NCBI RefSeq assembly: GCF_900102945.1
Contig: NZ_FNGI01000009.1
Location: 124,001 to 188,000 of the forward strand
DNA: 64,000 nucleotides
Direction: 5' to 3'
Source: Modicisalibacter muralis
Lineage (GTDB): Bacteria > Pseudomonadota > Gammaproteobacteria > Pseudomonadales > Halomonadaceae
Shown: positions 44,739 to 53,553 of the stretch, one piece after another
How positions within the stretch are numbered: the first letter of the stretch is position 1
Layout of the letters: every line of letters begins with the position of its first letter
The notes under the pieces: model-generated
What the model saw: only the letters and a program-made list of their open reading frames with translations
Database searches by the model: none
Told to the model about the DNA's origin: nothing
Program-made: the position numbers and the translations under genes

Positions 44739-45668
44739 ATGCCTTATGATCTTAGGGAGCGTTTGGTGATTGGCCTCGCCTCGAGTGCGCTGTTCGACCT
44801 GGATGAATCGGACAGGGTATTTCGCGAACAAGGCGAAGCGAGCTATCGGGAATATCAACGTGAGTATGAAAACTCACCTCTCACACCTGGCGTAGCCTTC
44901 CCGTTCATCAAAAGGCTGTTGTCGCTAAACGAGCTGGATCCGCTTAATCCGCCCATCGAAGTAATGCTTCTGTCGCGTAACGACCCGGAAACGGGCCTGC
45001 GTGTCATGAAGTCCATCGAGCATCACCAACTGGAAATTACTCGCGCCATTTTCCTACAGGGACGCTACCCACACCGTTTTATTCCCGCATTGAATATCAG
45101 CCTGTTCCTATCCGCGCACAAACAAGATGTCGATCAAGCGATTCTCGCAGGCAATCCGGCCGGCCAAGTCCTGTCATCCAGTGCCTTCGATCTGACGGAG
45201 GAAGACGAACTACGCATTGCTTTTGATTTCGACGGCGTACTGGCTTCGGATGAGTCCGAAACCATATATCAGCAGCAAGGTATCGAGGCATTTCGTGCGC
45301 ATGAGCGTGAGAATGCACACATACCGGCCGAGCCTGGTTTGCTTGCCGATTTTCTACGCAAATTGGCCCGGATCCAGGAACTAGAAAAACAGCGCGAGAA
45401 AGACACCAACGGCCGATATCACCCCCGAGTGCGCGTTTCCATCGTTACCGCGCGCAATGCCCCTGCACATGAACGCGTTATTCACACCATGCGTAGCTGG
45501 GGAGTGACAGTCAACGAAGCGTATTTCCTGGGAGGTATTGCCAAGGAACATGTGCTCGGTATTATCAAACCGCATATCTTTTTCGATGATCAAGAATCCC
45601 ACCTGACCGCCACTAGCGATATCCTGCCCTCGGTCCATGTACCCTTTGGTAAGTTGAATACCCTTTGA
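44739..45668 (+). CDS. Cytosolic 5'-nucleotidase I-like protein
   Basis: 309-residue HAD-fold protein resembling cN-I 5'-nucleotidases that hydrolyse AMP and related nucleotides. Nucleophile motif IAFDFDGVLASDESE near residue 166, SIVTARNAPAHERV as motif II and KPHIFFDDQESHL as motif III. ATG at 44739 follows AAGGGGA; ATG at 44733 is the alternative. It starts 39 bp after the Abi gene, same strand and similar composition, so they may form a two-gene defence or stress unit in which nucleotides are depleted. Confidence 0.82.
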   Translation: MPYDLRERLVIGLASSALFDLDESDRVFREQGEASYREYQREYENSPLTPGVAFPFIKRLLSLNELDPLNPPIEVMLLSRNDPETGLRVMKSIEHHQLEITRAIFLQGRYPHRFIPALNISLFLSAHKQDVDQAILAGNPAGQVLSSSAFDLTEEDELRIAFDFDGVLASDESETIYQQQGIEAFRAHERENAHIPAEPGLLADFLRKLARIQELEKQREKDTNGRYHPRVRVSIVTARNAPAHERVIHTMRSWGVTVNEAYFLGGIAKEHVLGIIKPHIFFDDQESHLTATSDILPSVHVPFGKLNTL

Positions 45669-45708
45669 TGATGTAACCGTTCCCAAGAAACACGCCCATC
45701 TACGACAA

Positions 45709-45736
45709 CAGCCCCGCCTCTAATGAGACAGGGCTG
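45709..45736. terminator. Hairpin between nucleotidase and mmsA (bidirectional terminator candidate)
   Basis: CAGCCC (45709-45714) pairs with GGGCTG (45731-45736), with inner CTC/GAG, between two convergent genes; TATATTTT follows on the plus strand. Confidence 0.6.
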
Positions 45737-45764
45737 CGTATATTTTCCCGCTTAACCCATCAAC

Positions 45765-47261
45765 TCACAGCGAAATCGTGCTGTTGATCCCCCCTGAGAT
45801 ATTCTCGGGCTCGAACCAGCGCGAGGTCACGGTCTTGGTCTGAGTCCAGAACTGGATCGCTTGCTTGCCGTTGGGACCGAGATCGCCGAGCTTGGAGGCC
45901 CGCGAGCCGGTGAAGCTGAAGTAGGCGACCGGCACCGGAATCGGCACGTTGATACCCACCTGGCCGACGTCGATGTCGTTCTCGAAGCGCCGCGCCACCC
46001 AGCCGGAGTTGGTGAAGATCGCGGTGCCGTTGCCGTTGGGGTTGGCGTTGATGAAGGCGATGGCATCGTCCAGCGTCTCGACACCCACCACGCACAGCAC
46101 CGGGCCGAAGACCTCTTCCTTGTAGATGGTCATCTCGGCGCTGACGTCGCTGAAGATGGTCGGGCCAACGAAGTTGCCATCCGGGTAGCCATCGACACTG
46201 ATGCCGCGCCCGTCCAGCGCCAGCTTGGCACCTTCGGACTCACCCACGCCGATCAGCTTGACCACGCGATCGCGCGCGGCGGGCGATACCAGCGGGCCGA
46301 GATCAGCGTCGCGCTGGGTGCCGGGGCCGACCTTCATGGCGCGGGACTTCTCGACGATTTCATCCAGCCACTCGCGCGCCTCGCCCACCAGCACCAGCAC
46401 CGAGTTGGCCATGCAGCGCTGGCCGGCGGCGCCGAAGGCCGAGCCGAGCACGTTGTTGATCGCCTGGCTGCGGTTGGCGTCGGGCATCACCACGCAGTGG
46501 TTCTTGGCGCCCATCATCGCCTGCACGCGCTTGCCGGCGGCCCCGGCACGCTCATAGATATGCGTGCCGACGTGGGTCGAGCCGATGAACGACAGCGCCT
46601 TGATGTCCGGGTGATCGCAGATCTGGTTGGCGACGTCCGGCCCGCCATGCACCACGTTGAGCACGCCGGGCGGAATGCCGGCCTCGATGGCCAGCTCGAC
46701 CAAGCGCATGGTCGATGATGGATCCTGCTCGGAGGGTTTGAGCACGAAGGTGTTGCCGGTGGCGATGGCCAGCGGAAACATGAAGCACGGCAGCATGATC
46801 GGGAAGTTGAAGGCGGTGATACCGGCGCCGACGCCCAGCGGCTGATTCAGCGAATAGACGTTGACGTCGGTCGCCGCATTCTCGGCGATTTCGCCGAGTT
46901 GCAGCGAGGTGATCGAACAGGCGTGCTCGACCACTTCTAGGCCGCGACCCACCTCGCCTTCGGCATCGGGTAGCGTCTTGCCGTGTTCCTCGCTGATCAG
47001 CGCGGCGATCTCGGTGGTGTGCTCACGCAGCAACGCCTGGAACTTGAGCATGATACGCATGCGCTTACCCAGCGGCACCTTGCGCCAGGTGGTGAAGGCC
47101 TGCTTGGCACTGGCCACGGCGCGGTCGACTTCCTCGGCGGTGGCGAAGGGCACCCGCGCCACGACTTCCTGGGTCGCCGGGTTGACGACATCGCGCCATT
47201 CACCGGACTCGGACATGACGGGCTTACCGTCGATATACAGGGCAATTTCTCTGACTGACAT
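45765..47261 (-). CDS. mmsA: Methylmalonate-semialdehyde dehydrogenase (CoA-acylating)
   Basis: Converts (methyl)malonate semialdehyde with CoA and NAD to propionyl/acetyl-CoA and CO2, in valine, beta-alanine or myo-inositol breakdown. 498 residues; MmsA signatures are [53 protein letters not shown] and the catalytic Cys in [14 protein letters not shown]. Divergent LysR upstream at 47398. No mmsB or transaminase beside it. Confidence 0.93.
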   Translation of the reverse strand: MSVREIALYIDGKPVMSESGEWRDVVNPATQEVVARVPFATAEEVDRAVASAKQAFTTWRKVPLGKRMRIMLKFQALLREHTTEIAALISEEHGKTLPDAEGEVGRGLEVVEHACSITSLQLGEIAENAATDVNVYSLNQPLGVGAGITAFNFPIMLPCFMFPLAIATGNTFVLKPSEQDPSSTMRLVELAIEAGIPPGVLNVVHGGPDVANQICDHPDIKALSFIGSTHVGTHIYERAGAAGKRVQAMMGAKNHCVVMPDANRSQAINNVLGSAFGAAGQRCMANSVLVLVGEAREWLDEIVEKSRAMKVGPGTQRDADLGPLVSPAARDRVVKLIGVGESEGAKLALDGRGISVDGYPDGNFVGPTIFSDVSAEMTIYKEEVFGPVLCVVGVETLDDAIAFINANPNGNGTAIFTNSGWVARRFENDIDVGQVGINVPIPVPVAYFSFTGSRASKLGDLGPNGKQAIQFWTQTKTVTSRWFEPENISGGINSTISL

Positions 47262-47292
47262 GATGATGACTCCTGAGAATGTTGTGGTTATT

Positions 47293-47314
47293 GGATACCA
47301 ACGGGAACGTATCC
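47293..47314. promoter_or_regulatory. Inverted repeat in mmsA-lysR gap
   Basis: GGATAC (47293-47298) and GTATCC (47309-47314) separated by 10 bp, 32 bp before the mmsA start; spacing fits a LysR tetramer half-site pair. Confidence 0.4.
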
Positions 47315-47368
47315 CTTGAGTCTAGTCAGGGGTCGTGTTGACAGACAATCGCCAGCGCAGCACATTGC

Positions 47369-47386
47369 TTGTGCATTCATGCACAA
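47369..47386. promoter_or_regulatory. Perfect palindrome at the lysR ribosome site
   Basis: TTGTGCAT-TC-ATGCACAA, 8-bp arms, ending immediately at the AAAGGA ribosome site of the LysR gene. It may be an autoregulatory operator or an mRNA stem close to the ribosome site. Confidence 0.5.
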
Positions 47387-47397
47387 AGGAACCGATC

Positions 47398-48375
47398 GTG
47401 CTCGACTGGCAGGACATTCAGGTGTTTCTCGAAGTCGCTCGTTGCGAGCGGTTGACCGATGCGGCGCGCCGCTTGGGACTCGATCACTCGACCGTCTCGC
47501 GACGCACCCGGCGCTTCGAGAGCCGCCTCAACACCCAACTGTTCGAGCGCAGCACGCATGGCTACCACCTCACCACGGCCGGTCAGCAACTGCTGATCTA
47601 TGCCGAGGAAATGGAGCGCTACGCCACGGGCGCCCGCGAGAGCCTGATCGATCACAATCATCAGGTTAGCGGGCAGATTCGCCTGGGCGTCACCGAAGGT
47701 TTCGGCACCTGGGTGATCGCGCCGCTGCTGTCGGCGTTCTGCGCTCGCCACCCAGGCATCACCGTCGATCTGCTGGCGCTGCCACGCGTGGTCAATCTGA
47801 GCCGCCACGAGGCCGACCTGGCGATTACCGTCGACCGCCCGGATAGCGCCGGGCTGGTGGTCTCGCGGTTGTGCGATTATGCCCTGCGTCTCTACGCCAG
47901 CCGCGATTACCTGCGACGTCACGGCGAGCCTCGCCGACTCGCCGAACTCGCCCAGCACAGTCTGATCGGCTATATCGACGACCTGATCTTCAGCGAGCAG
48001 CTCTGCTACCTGGACCCGCTGCTCGACCCCAGCGTCAGCGGCGTCGAGAACCCACGCTTCAGCCTGCGCAGCACCAGCGTCACCACCCAGTACAGTGCCG
48101 CCTGCCATGGCGCGGGGCTGGCGATTCTGCCGTGTTTCATGGCCGGCAACGCCGCGCCACTGGTGGAACTGCTGGGCGATGAGATCGACATTACCCGGCA
48201 ATTCTGGATTACTGCGCGTCAGGAACAACGCCGGCTCTCGCGGGTGCGTCTGCTGTGGGACTTCCTGCGTGAAGCCATCGAGATCAATCGTGGCTTTCTG
48301 CTCGGCGAGGGCGATGGTGAATTGATCGTTCCGGGCGTCGATGCCGACAAAGCCCCGGCCTACCAACCCGGATAA
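47398..48375 (+). CDS. LysR-family regulator, probably of mmsA
   Basis: 325-residue LysR protein (WQDIQVFLEVARCERLTDAA, LGLDHSTVSRRTRRFESRLN). The start is GTG at 47398, eight bases after AAGGA; no closer ATG retains the HTH. Divergent from mmsA with two palindromes between. Its 3' end overlaps the convergent ADP-ribosylglycohydrolase-like gene by 16 bp. Confidence 0.88.
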   Translation: MLDWQDIQVFLEVARCERLTDAARRLGLDHSTVSRRTRRFESRLNTQLFERSTHGYHLTTAGQQLLIYAEEMERYATGARESLIDHNHQVSGQIRLGVTEGFGTWVIAPLLSAFCARHPGITVDLLALPRVVNLSRHEADLAITVDRPDSAGLVVSRLCDYALRLYASRDYLRRHGEPRRLAELAQHSLIGYIDDLIFSEQLCYLDPLLDPSVSGVENPRFSLRSTSVTTQYSAACHGAGLAILPCFMAGNAAPLVELLGDEIDITRQFWITARQEQRRLSRVRLLWDFLREAIEINRGFLLGEGDGELIVPGVDADKAPAYQPG

Positions 48376-49502
48376 CGCGCGTTCAACTCGGCATCATATG
48401 CCCCATGGCCATGCCCCCGATAAACGCGCGGCAGCCACTGCAGGTCGTGCGCCAGGCGATCCAGCCAGTCGCGCAGTTCCAGCGCCTCGAGCCAGGCGGG
48501 TGGCAAACCCTCCAGCCCGAAACGCAGCCCCAGCAAATGGCCGGCGATCAGCCCTGCGGTGCTGCTAGCGGCGCTGTGATTGACCGCCCATAGCACGCCC
48601 TGGCGATAATTCCCGGCCATCAGCGCGCACCAGATGCCGATGGCCAACAGCTCTTCGCTGCCTCGGTCATTGCAAAGAACATCGATGCCTTGCGGCGATG
48701 GAACGATGCCGCGGCGATGAAAATCGAGTGCCGCCTCGAGCAGAAAACGAATGCGTGCCCGGCTGCGTGGCAATTCGCGACGCTCCTCAACGCCCGGGTG
48801 AAAATTGAGGCCGGCACCGCTGTCCATGAACGTCAGTGCCCTGAGCATCAGCGATTCAAGCGAGTGCCGGGTTTCGAGCAGGCCGTTGATCAGATAGGCG
48901 AACACTCCGGCGGCGAGATAATCACCGGGATACGCGTGGGTGAGGCGCAGCGACTCGCAGGCAACCTGGAAGGCGCGTTCGCGGTGGTAAAGCAGGAAGT
49001 CTCCCCACGGAAACAGTCCGATGGGGGCGATGCGCATCACGCCGCCGCCTCGCTGGGTGCCACCTGCCTGCCAGCCAAACGCCGGGGCCCGCGACAAGGC
49101 ATCGATACAGGCCACGCTTGGCGAACGCCGCGCATGCAGGTGCGGATCGCCAATCAACCCCGCGTCGTTGTCGATGCGCGGCACCATCGTGGGCATGCCC
49201 TGGGTCGTCAACCAACGGATCAGCGCGTGGTGAATCGTCAGTCCCGGGGCGTAGGTGTCACGCTCCTGAATGCGGACATAGCCGCGCAACATGCCCTCGG
49301 CGGTGAACAGCATCAGCTGGGTGTCGCCGGTCACCCGCCCCAACCCGCCGTAGGCCTGGGCCAATGCCTGAGCGCCCGACTCGCCGAATTCCCCGCGAAT
49401 CGCCGGCCAATCCATCGCCCCGACCGGCGCACCCAGGGCATCGCCAATCGCGCCACCGAACAGGCAAGCCTGTGAACGCTCGATTCGTTGTGCCGATTGC
49501 AT
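48360..49502 (-). CDS. ADP-ribosylglycohydrolase homolog, probably inactive
   Basis: 380-residue DraG/ARH-family protein. The fold is clear (LFGGAIGDALGAPVGAMDW; LFTAEGMLRGYVR; LELRDWLDRLAHDLQWLPRV). However, the metal ligands are lost: the usual TDDTQ is TGDTQ, and the C-terminal NHSGDSDSTG motif is NHSAASSTAG, removing the Asp pair that binds magnesium. Catalysis of ADP-ribose hydrolysis therefore seems unlikely; a binding or regulatory role is possible. ATG at 49502 follows GAGGAG. Divergent from the WYL regulator at 49642. Confidence 0.8.
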   Translation of the reverse strand: MQSAQRIERSQACLFGGAIGDALGAPVGAMDWPAIRGEFGESGAQALAQAYGGLGRVTGDTQLMLFTAEGMLRGYVRIQERDTYAPGLTIHHALIRWLTTQGMPTMVPRIDNDAGLIGDPHLHARRSPSVACIDALSRAPAFGWQAGGTQRGGGVMRIAPIGLFPWGDFLLYHRERAFQVACESLRLTHAYPGDYLAAGVFAYLINGLLETRHSLESLMLRALTFMDSGAGLNFHPGVEERRELPRSRARIRFLLEAALDFHRRGIVPSPQGIDVLCNDRGSEELLAIGIWCALMAGNYRQGVLWAVNHSAASSTAGLIAGHLLGLRFGLEGLPPAWLEALELRDWLDRLAHDLQWLPRVYRGHGHGAYDAELNARYPGW

Positions 49503-49641
49503 GATCGTCTCCTCGCACCCGATGAGCACTCAGGTTACGAGAGCGATACGACAATCCATGTCGCTGGTCACCGAACCAGCCTCGCGGTAGCCTCACTATA
49601 AAAGAGCGCTAATAAAGCGAACCAAGCACACAGGGAACCCC

Positions 49642-50673
49642 ATGGCCGACTCACGCGACACGCCGTTTCGCTATCTGACGCTGTTACAGCTAATTCCTCG
49701 TCATCCCCACAAGATCGCCACCACCACTCTGCTCGAGAAACTCAACGAGCGTGGCTACCGGATCGACATGCGCTCGCTGCAACGCGACCTGCGCGACAAG
49801 CTCGCCCTGCATTTTCCACTGGTCTGCGATGACAGCGAACGCCCCTATCGCTGGTACTTCGATCGCGACTTTCATTGCAACCTACCGGCGCTGGATACCG
49901 CCAGCGCGCTGACGCTGGTATTGACCGAGGAATATCTCAAGGGGCTGCTGCCGCCCGCCGTGGCCGGTCGACTCGACCCGCAGTTTCGCGCCGCGCGCCA
50001 GTGGCTGAATGGCCTGGAAGGCAACGGCATCAGCCAGTGGTCGCGACGGGTGCGCGCCATTCCCAACGGCAAGGCCCTGCTACCCGCGCCGCTGAACGAT
50101 GAGCTCTGGCAAGTCGTGGCGCAGGCGTTGCTGGAAGGCAAGGCGCTCGAGGTACGCTATCTGTCGCGCAGCCGTGGCGAAGAGAAACCCATGACGCTGC
50201 ACCCGCAAGGGCTGGTCAGCCGGCACAGCGTGACGTACCTACTGGCGATGGCCAACGACTACGACGATATCCGCCATTTCGCCCTGCACCGCATCCGGGC
50301 CGCCTCGTTCGCCTCGCAGCCGCTGCGCCAGATGGCGGCGTTCGATCTCGACGACTACATCAAGGCCGGCGCCTTCGGCTATCGTCAGAGCCCCGACGAT
50401 GTCACGCTGAGGGCACGCGTCTCACCGCAGGTCGCCTGGCTACTGTCGGAAACGCCACTGACCCGGGAGCAATGCCTGACGCCCGAGCCCGATAGCGATT
50501 GGCAGCGCCTCGACGCCCAGGTTCCCGACGACCAACAGACGCTTTGGTGGCTGATGGGCATGGGCGCGAATATCGAAGTGCTGGCACCCAGTCATTGGTG
50601 CGACGAGATTTATCGCAACGCCCAACAGGTGATCCAGCGCATGGATGCGGCTTATGCTGTAGCCCCTTCATAA
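49642..50673 (+). CDS. WYL-domain transcriptional regulator
   Basis: 343 residues with an N-terminal winged-helix (RYLTLLQLIPRHPHKIATTT, LNERGYRIDMRSLQRDLRDK) and a WYL domain (LLEGKALEVRYLSRSRGEEK, LHPQGLVSRHSVTYLLAMAN, FALHRIRAASF), then a WCX-like tail. WYL proteins sense nucleic acid or nucleotide ligands and often control defence or stress genes. Divergent from the ADP-ribosylglycohydrolase homolog, which it may regulate. Confidence 0.87.
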   Translation: MADSRDTPFRYLTLLQLIPRHPHKIATTTLLEKLNERGYRIDMRSLQRDLRDKLALHFPLVCDDSERPYRWYFDRDFHCNLPALDTASALTLVLTEEYLKGLLPPAVAGRLDPQFRAARQWLNGLEGNGISQWSRRVRAIPNGKALLPAPLNDELWQVVAQALLEGKALEVRYLSRSRGEEKPMTLHPQGLVSRHSVTYLLAMANDYDDIRHFALHRIRAASFASQPLRQMAAFDLDDYIKAGAFGYRQSPDDVTLRARVSPQVAWLLSETPLTREQCLTPEPDSDWQRLDAQVPDDQQTLWWLMGMGANIEVLAPSHWCDEIYRNAQQVIQRMDAAYAVAPS

Positions 50674-50693
50674 CAAGGTCTATGGGAATCGCC

Positions 50694-51518
50694 ATGTCAC
50701 GACGCACCATGATCATCGTCGCGCTGCTGGCCATCGCCTTGCTTTCCTGGCTGAATTTCCCACAAGCGCTGGCCAGGGCGACCATCGACGACGCGCTGGG
50801 CAGTGCCTTCTCGGCGTTCGCCATCGCCAAGGGCCTGAACGCGACCATTTCGGTGCTGCAATCCTCCACCGTGGACTTCCAGGTCTTCCAGCTCTCGGTC
50901 GGCGAAGCGCTCGACCCGGCCAACGACATGATCGAGCGTTTCTCGTGGGTGATGTTCGCCGCCAGCGGCTCGCTGGCGCTACAGAAGCTGCTGCTCGGCA
51001 TGTCATCGAGCGCGATCATCAAGGGGTTATTTACGCTTTCCTGCCTAATCAGCGCCGCGCTGTTAGCGCTGGGAGAGAAACGCTGGCGGCGCGTGGCGTT
51101 AAACACCACCCTGGTGTTGGCCTTCCTGCGCTTCGCGGTGATCGTCGTCGCGCTGGCCAGTGGCCTGGCCGAAAAGGCCTTCCTCGAAGAATCCAGGAAC
51201 ACGACCATGGCGCAACTGCAAAGCAGCCAGCGGCAACTGAAGGCACTGGCCGAGAGTCAGATCGCCAGTCGCGACGGCAGTGACGAAGAACAACAAGGTT
51301 GGTGGGATGGCCTGACCGACAGCGTCAGCGACCTGGTAAGCAATCCCGTCGAAGGCATGACCGAGCGCTTCGACGCCATCACCGACCGGGTCATCGACCT
51401 GACCATGATCTTCATCATCCAGACGATGCTGTTTCCGCTGGCGTTCTTGTACCTGCTCTATCGGCTCACCGGAAATCTATTGGGGCGGCCTACCAAGCGA
51501 CTCGCACTTCATCGTTAG
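50694..51518 (+). CDS. Hypothetical membrane protein
   Basis: 274 residues, family not recognised. N-terminal signal/anchor (RTMIIVALLAIALLSWLNFP), two or three central helices (FTLSCLISAALLALG; LNTTLVLAFLRFAVIVVALA), a glutamine-rich probable coiled coil (MAQLQSSQRQLKALAESQIA), and a C-terminal helix MIFIIQTMLFPLAFLYLLYR. Topology suggests a periplasmic-facing or membrane scaffold. ATG at 50694 follows GGGA; ATG at 50682 is possible. Starts about 20 bp after the WYL gene. Confidence 0.65.
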   Translation: MSRRTMIIVALLAIALLSWLNFPQALARATIDDALGSAFSAFAIAKGLNATISVLQSSTVDFQVFQLSVGEALDPANDMIERFSWVMFAASGSLALQKLLLGMSSSAIIKGLFTLSCLISAALLALGEKRWRRVALNTTLVLAFLRFAVIVVALASGLAEKAFLEESRNTTMAQLQSSQRQLKALAESQIASRDGSDEEQQGWWDGLTDSVSDLVSNPVEGMTERFDAITDRVIDLTMIFIIQTMLFPLAFLYLLYRLTGNLLGRPTKRLALHR

Positions 51519-51567
51519 CGCTGGTCGTAATGAGAGACGGGCCTCATGATGGCTCGGCAGCGCTCTA

Positions 51568-53070
51568 TCATCGAAGCTTGCCGCGTTGGTTGACCAGTAA
51601 CCCATACACCAGCCCCGCGATCATCAGGATACCGGCGAAGGCATAGATGCCAATCGAGATGCCGCTGCTCCACAGGATGCTCCAGTCGCCGCCGGAGATC
51701 GCCATGGCTCGGCGCAGGTTGAACTCCATTTGCCCACCCAGGAGCAGCCCCAGCACCACCGGAACCGTCGGAAACTCGAGCTTGCGCATGATGTAACCCA
51801 GCACCCCGAATGCCAGCATCATATACAGATCGAAAGCGCTGTTGCTGAGCGAGTAAATGCCGACAAAGGCCACCAGCACCACCATCGGCATCAGGAACCA
51901 GGGGGGAGCCTGCAGCACCCGGGCGAACAGCCCGACTAACGGAATGTTCAAAATCAGCAACATGATGTTGCCGATGAACAGCGCGGCGACCAGCCCCCAG
52001 ACGATATCGGGCTGTTGTTCGAACAAGAGCGGCCCCGGCGTGATGTTCATGGTCAGCAACACGGCCAGCAGCACCGCCGTCGTGCCACTCCCCGGTATAC
52101 CCAACGAGAGCATGGGGATCAGCGCGCCACCGGCGGCGGCATTGTTGCCCGCCTCCGGCGCCGCCACGCCGCGTGGATCACCCTTGCCGAAGTCGCCTTT
52201 GCGACCCAGCCAGCGCTTTTCCAGCACGTAGGCCAGAAAGCTGCCCAAGGACGCCCCGGCGCCCGGCAGCACTCCGGATATGAAACCGATCAGCGAGCCA
52301 CGGCCGATGGTCGGACCGCACCGCAGAGAGCTCTTCATGCCGGGAATGGCCGAGCCCACCTGAATGCGCGGCTTGCTGCCATGGCGCGTATCCTCGAGAA
52401 AGAACAGGCACTCGGATATCGCGAACAGCCCGACCAGGGCAACGATGAAGTCGATGCCACTGTATATCTCGTACCAACCGAAGGTATAGCGAGGCACGCT
52501 ACTGACCGGATCGATGCCCACGGTGCCAAGCAACAGGCCGATGCAGGCGGCAATGAAGCTCTTCGTGAAGCTACCGCTGGTCACTCCGCCAATGGTGGCG
52601 AAGGCCAGCAGGAACAGGGCAAAGTACTCGGCGGGCCCGAAGCGGATCGCAAAACCCACCAACAATGGCGCAAACAGTGTAAGGCCGACGGTCGCGATGG
52701 TCGCGCCGACGAAGGACGCCACGGCAGAAATCCCCAGCGCCTCGCCACCGCGCCCTTTCAGGGCCATGGGGTAGCCATCGAGCGTGGTCATCATCGCCGG
52801 TTCATCACCTGGAATGTTCAGCAGAATGGAGCTAATGCGCCCGCCATACATGCAACCGTAATAGATGCTGACCAGCAGGATCAGGGCGGCGGTGGGTGCC
52901 AGCCCGAAATTGAACGTCAGCGGAATCATCAATGCCACGCCATTGACCGGTCCCAGCCCCGGCAAGGCGCCAATCAACGTACCGATGATGCAGCCGATCA
53001 GAACCAGAAACAGGTGCTGGGGTTCGATCGCCACCGTAAAGCCATGCGCGAGAGAGCTGAGTATATCCAT
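51568..53070 (-). CDS. tctA: Tripartite tricarboxylate transporter large permease (TctA)
   Basis: 500-residue TctA subunit, about 12 helices, with ALPGLGPVNGVALMIPLTFN and YGGRISSILLNIPGDEPAMM, GVLPGAGASLGSFLAYVLEK and SLGIPGSGTTAVLLAVLLTM, the repeated glycine-rich family motifs. It is the last gene in the five-gene leftward operon from 56778. Imports a carboxylic acid bound by TctC. Confidence 0.93.
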   Translation of the reverse strand: MDILSSLAHGFTVAIEPQHLFLVLIGCIIGTLIGALPGLGPVNGVALMIPLTFNFGLAPTAALILLVSIYYGCMYGGRISSILLNIPGDEPAMMTTLDGYPMALKGRGGEALGISAVASFVGATIATVGLTLFAPLLVGFAIRFGPAEYFALFLLAFATIGGVTSGSFTKSFIAACIGLLLGTVGIDPVSSVPRYTFGWYEIYSGIDFIVALVGLFAISECLFFLEDTRHGSKPRIQVGSAIPGMKSSLRCGPTIGRGSLIGFISGVLPGAGASLGSFLAYVLEKRWLGRKGDFGKGDPRGVAAPEAGNNAAAGGALIPMLSLGIPGSGTTAVLLAVLLTMNITPGPLLFEQQPDIVWGLVAALFIGNIMLLILNIPLVGLFARVLQAPPWFLMPMVVLVAFVGIYSLSNSAFDLYMMLAFGVLGYIMRKLEFPTVPVVLGLLLGGQMEFNLRRAMAISGGDWSILWSSGISIGIYAFAGILMIAGLVYGLLVNQRGKLR

Positions 53071-53079
53071 GAAGGTGGC

Positions 53080-53553
53080 TTAATCACTCATTCCAGGAAT
53101 ATCGGGCAGCGGGATACCCAAGGCGAATTCGAACAATAGGTAGAGCGCCACCGTCAATAGTGCGCTACTGCCCATCGCCTGCTTCCAGTTCGCACCGAAC
53201 AGACGAACCAACATGGTCGTTGCGAGGAGTGTCGCCGGTAGAAAGCCCCAAGGTTCGAGGAGGGCGGCATAAGCACCCAACACGACCAACAGGCCAAATT
53301 GGCGCAATAGCGCCGAATGTTCGGGCCAGCGCTGATTGAAGCCGGGGCGAACGATCAGATAGACCGATAACAGCCCCAGCGGGATGCTAACCAGGCGCGG
53401 AAACGCGCCTGGTCCTACCGTGTGCATGAAGCCGGTTACGAAGGTGTGGGAATGCCACCAGGCACCGGCCGCGATAACGGCCAGCAGTATTCCGACGATA
53501 CGGTCACCCACCGCCGCGTGTTCCCGCGGCGGTGGGGTGTCCGCACCAATCAC
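53080..53553 (-). CDS. tctB: Tripartite tricarboxylate transporter small permease (TctB)
   Basis: 157-residue four-helix TctB protein (GDRIVGILLAVIAAGAWWHS; FPRLVSIPLGLLSVYLIVRP). Start GTG at 53553 overlaps the tctC stop by four bases (GTGA). Confidence 0.85.
   Translation of the reverse strand: MIGADTPPPREHAAVGDRIVGILLAVIAAGAWWHSHTFVTGFMHTVGPGAFPRLVSIPLGLLSVYLIVRPGFNQRWPEHSALLRQFGLLVVLGAYAALLEPWGFLPATLLATTMLVRLFGANWKQAMGSSALLTVALYLLFEFALGIPLPDIPGMSD

Noticed and set aside
52015-53139. 374-codon plus-strand frame opposite tctA
   Set aside because: Antisense shadow with no recognisable domain; tctA on the other strand is unambiguous.
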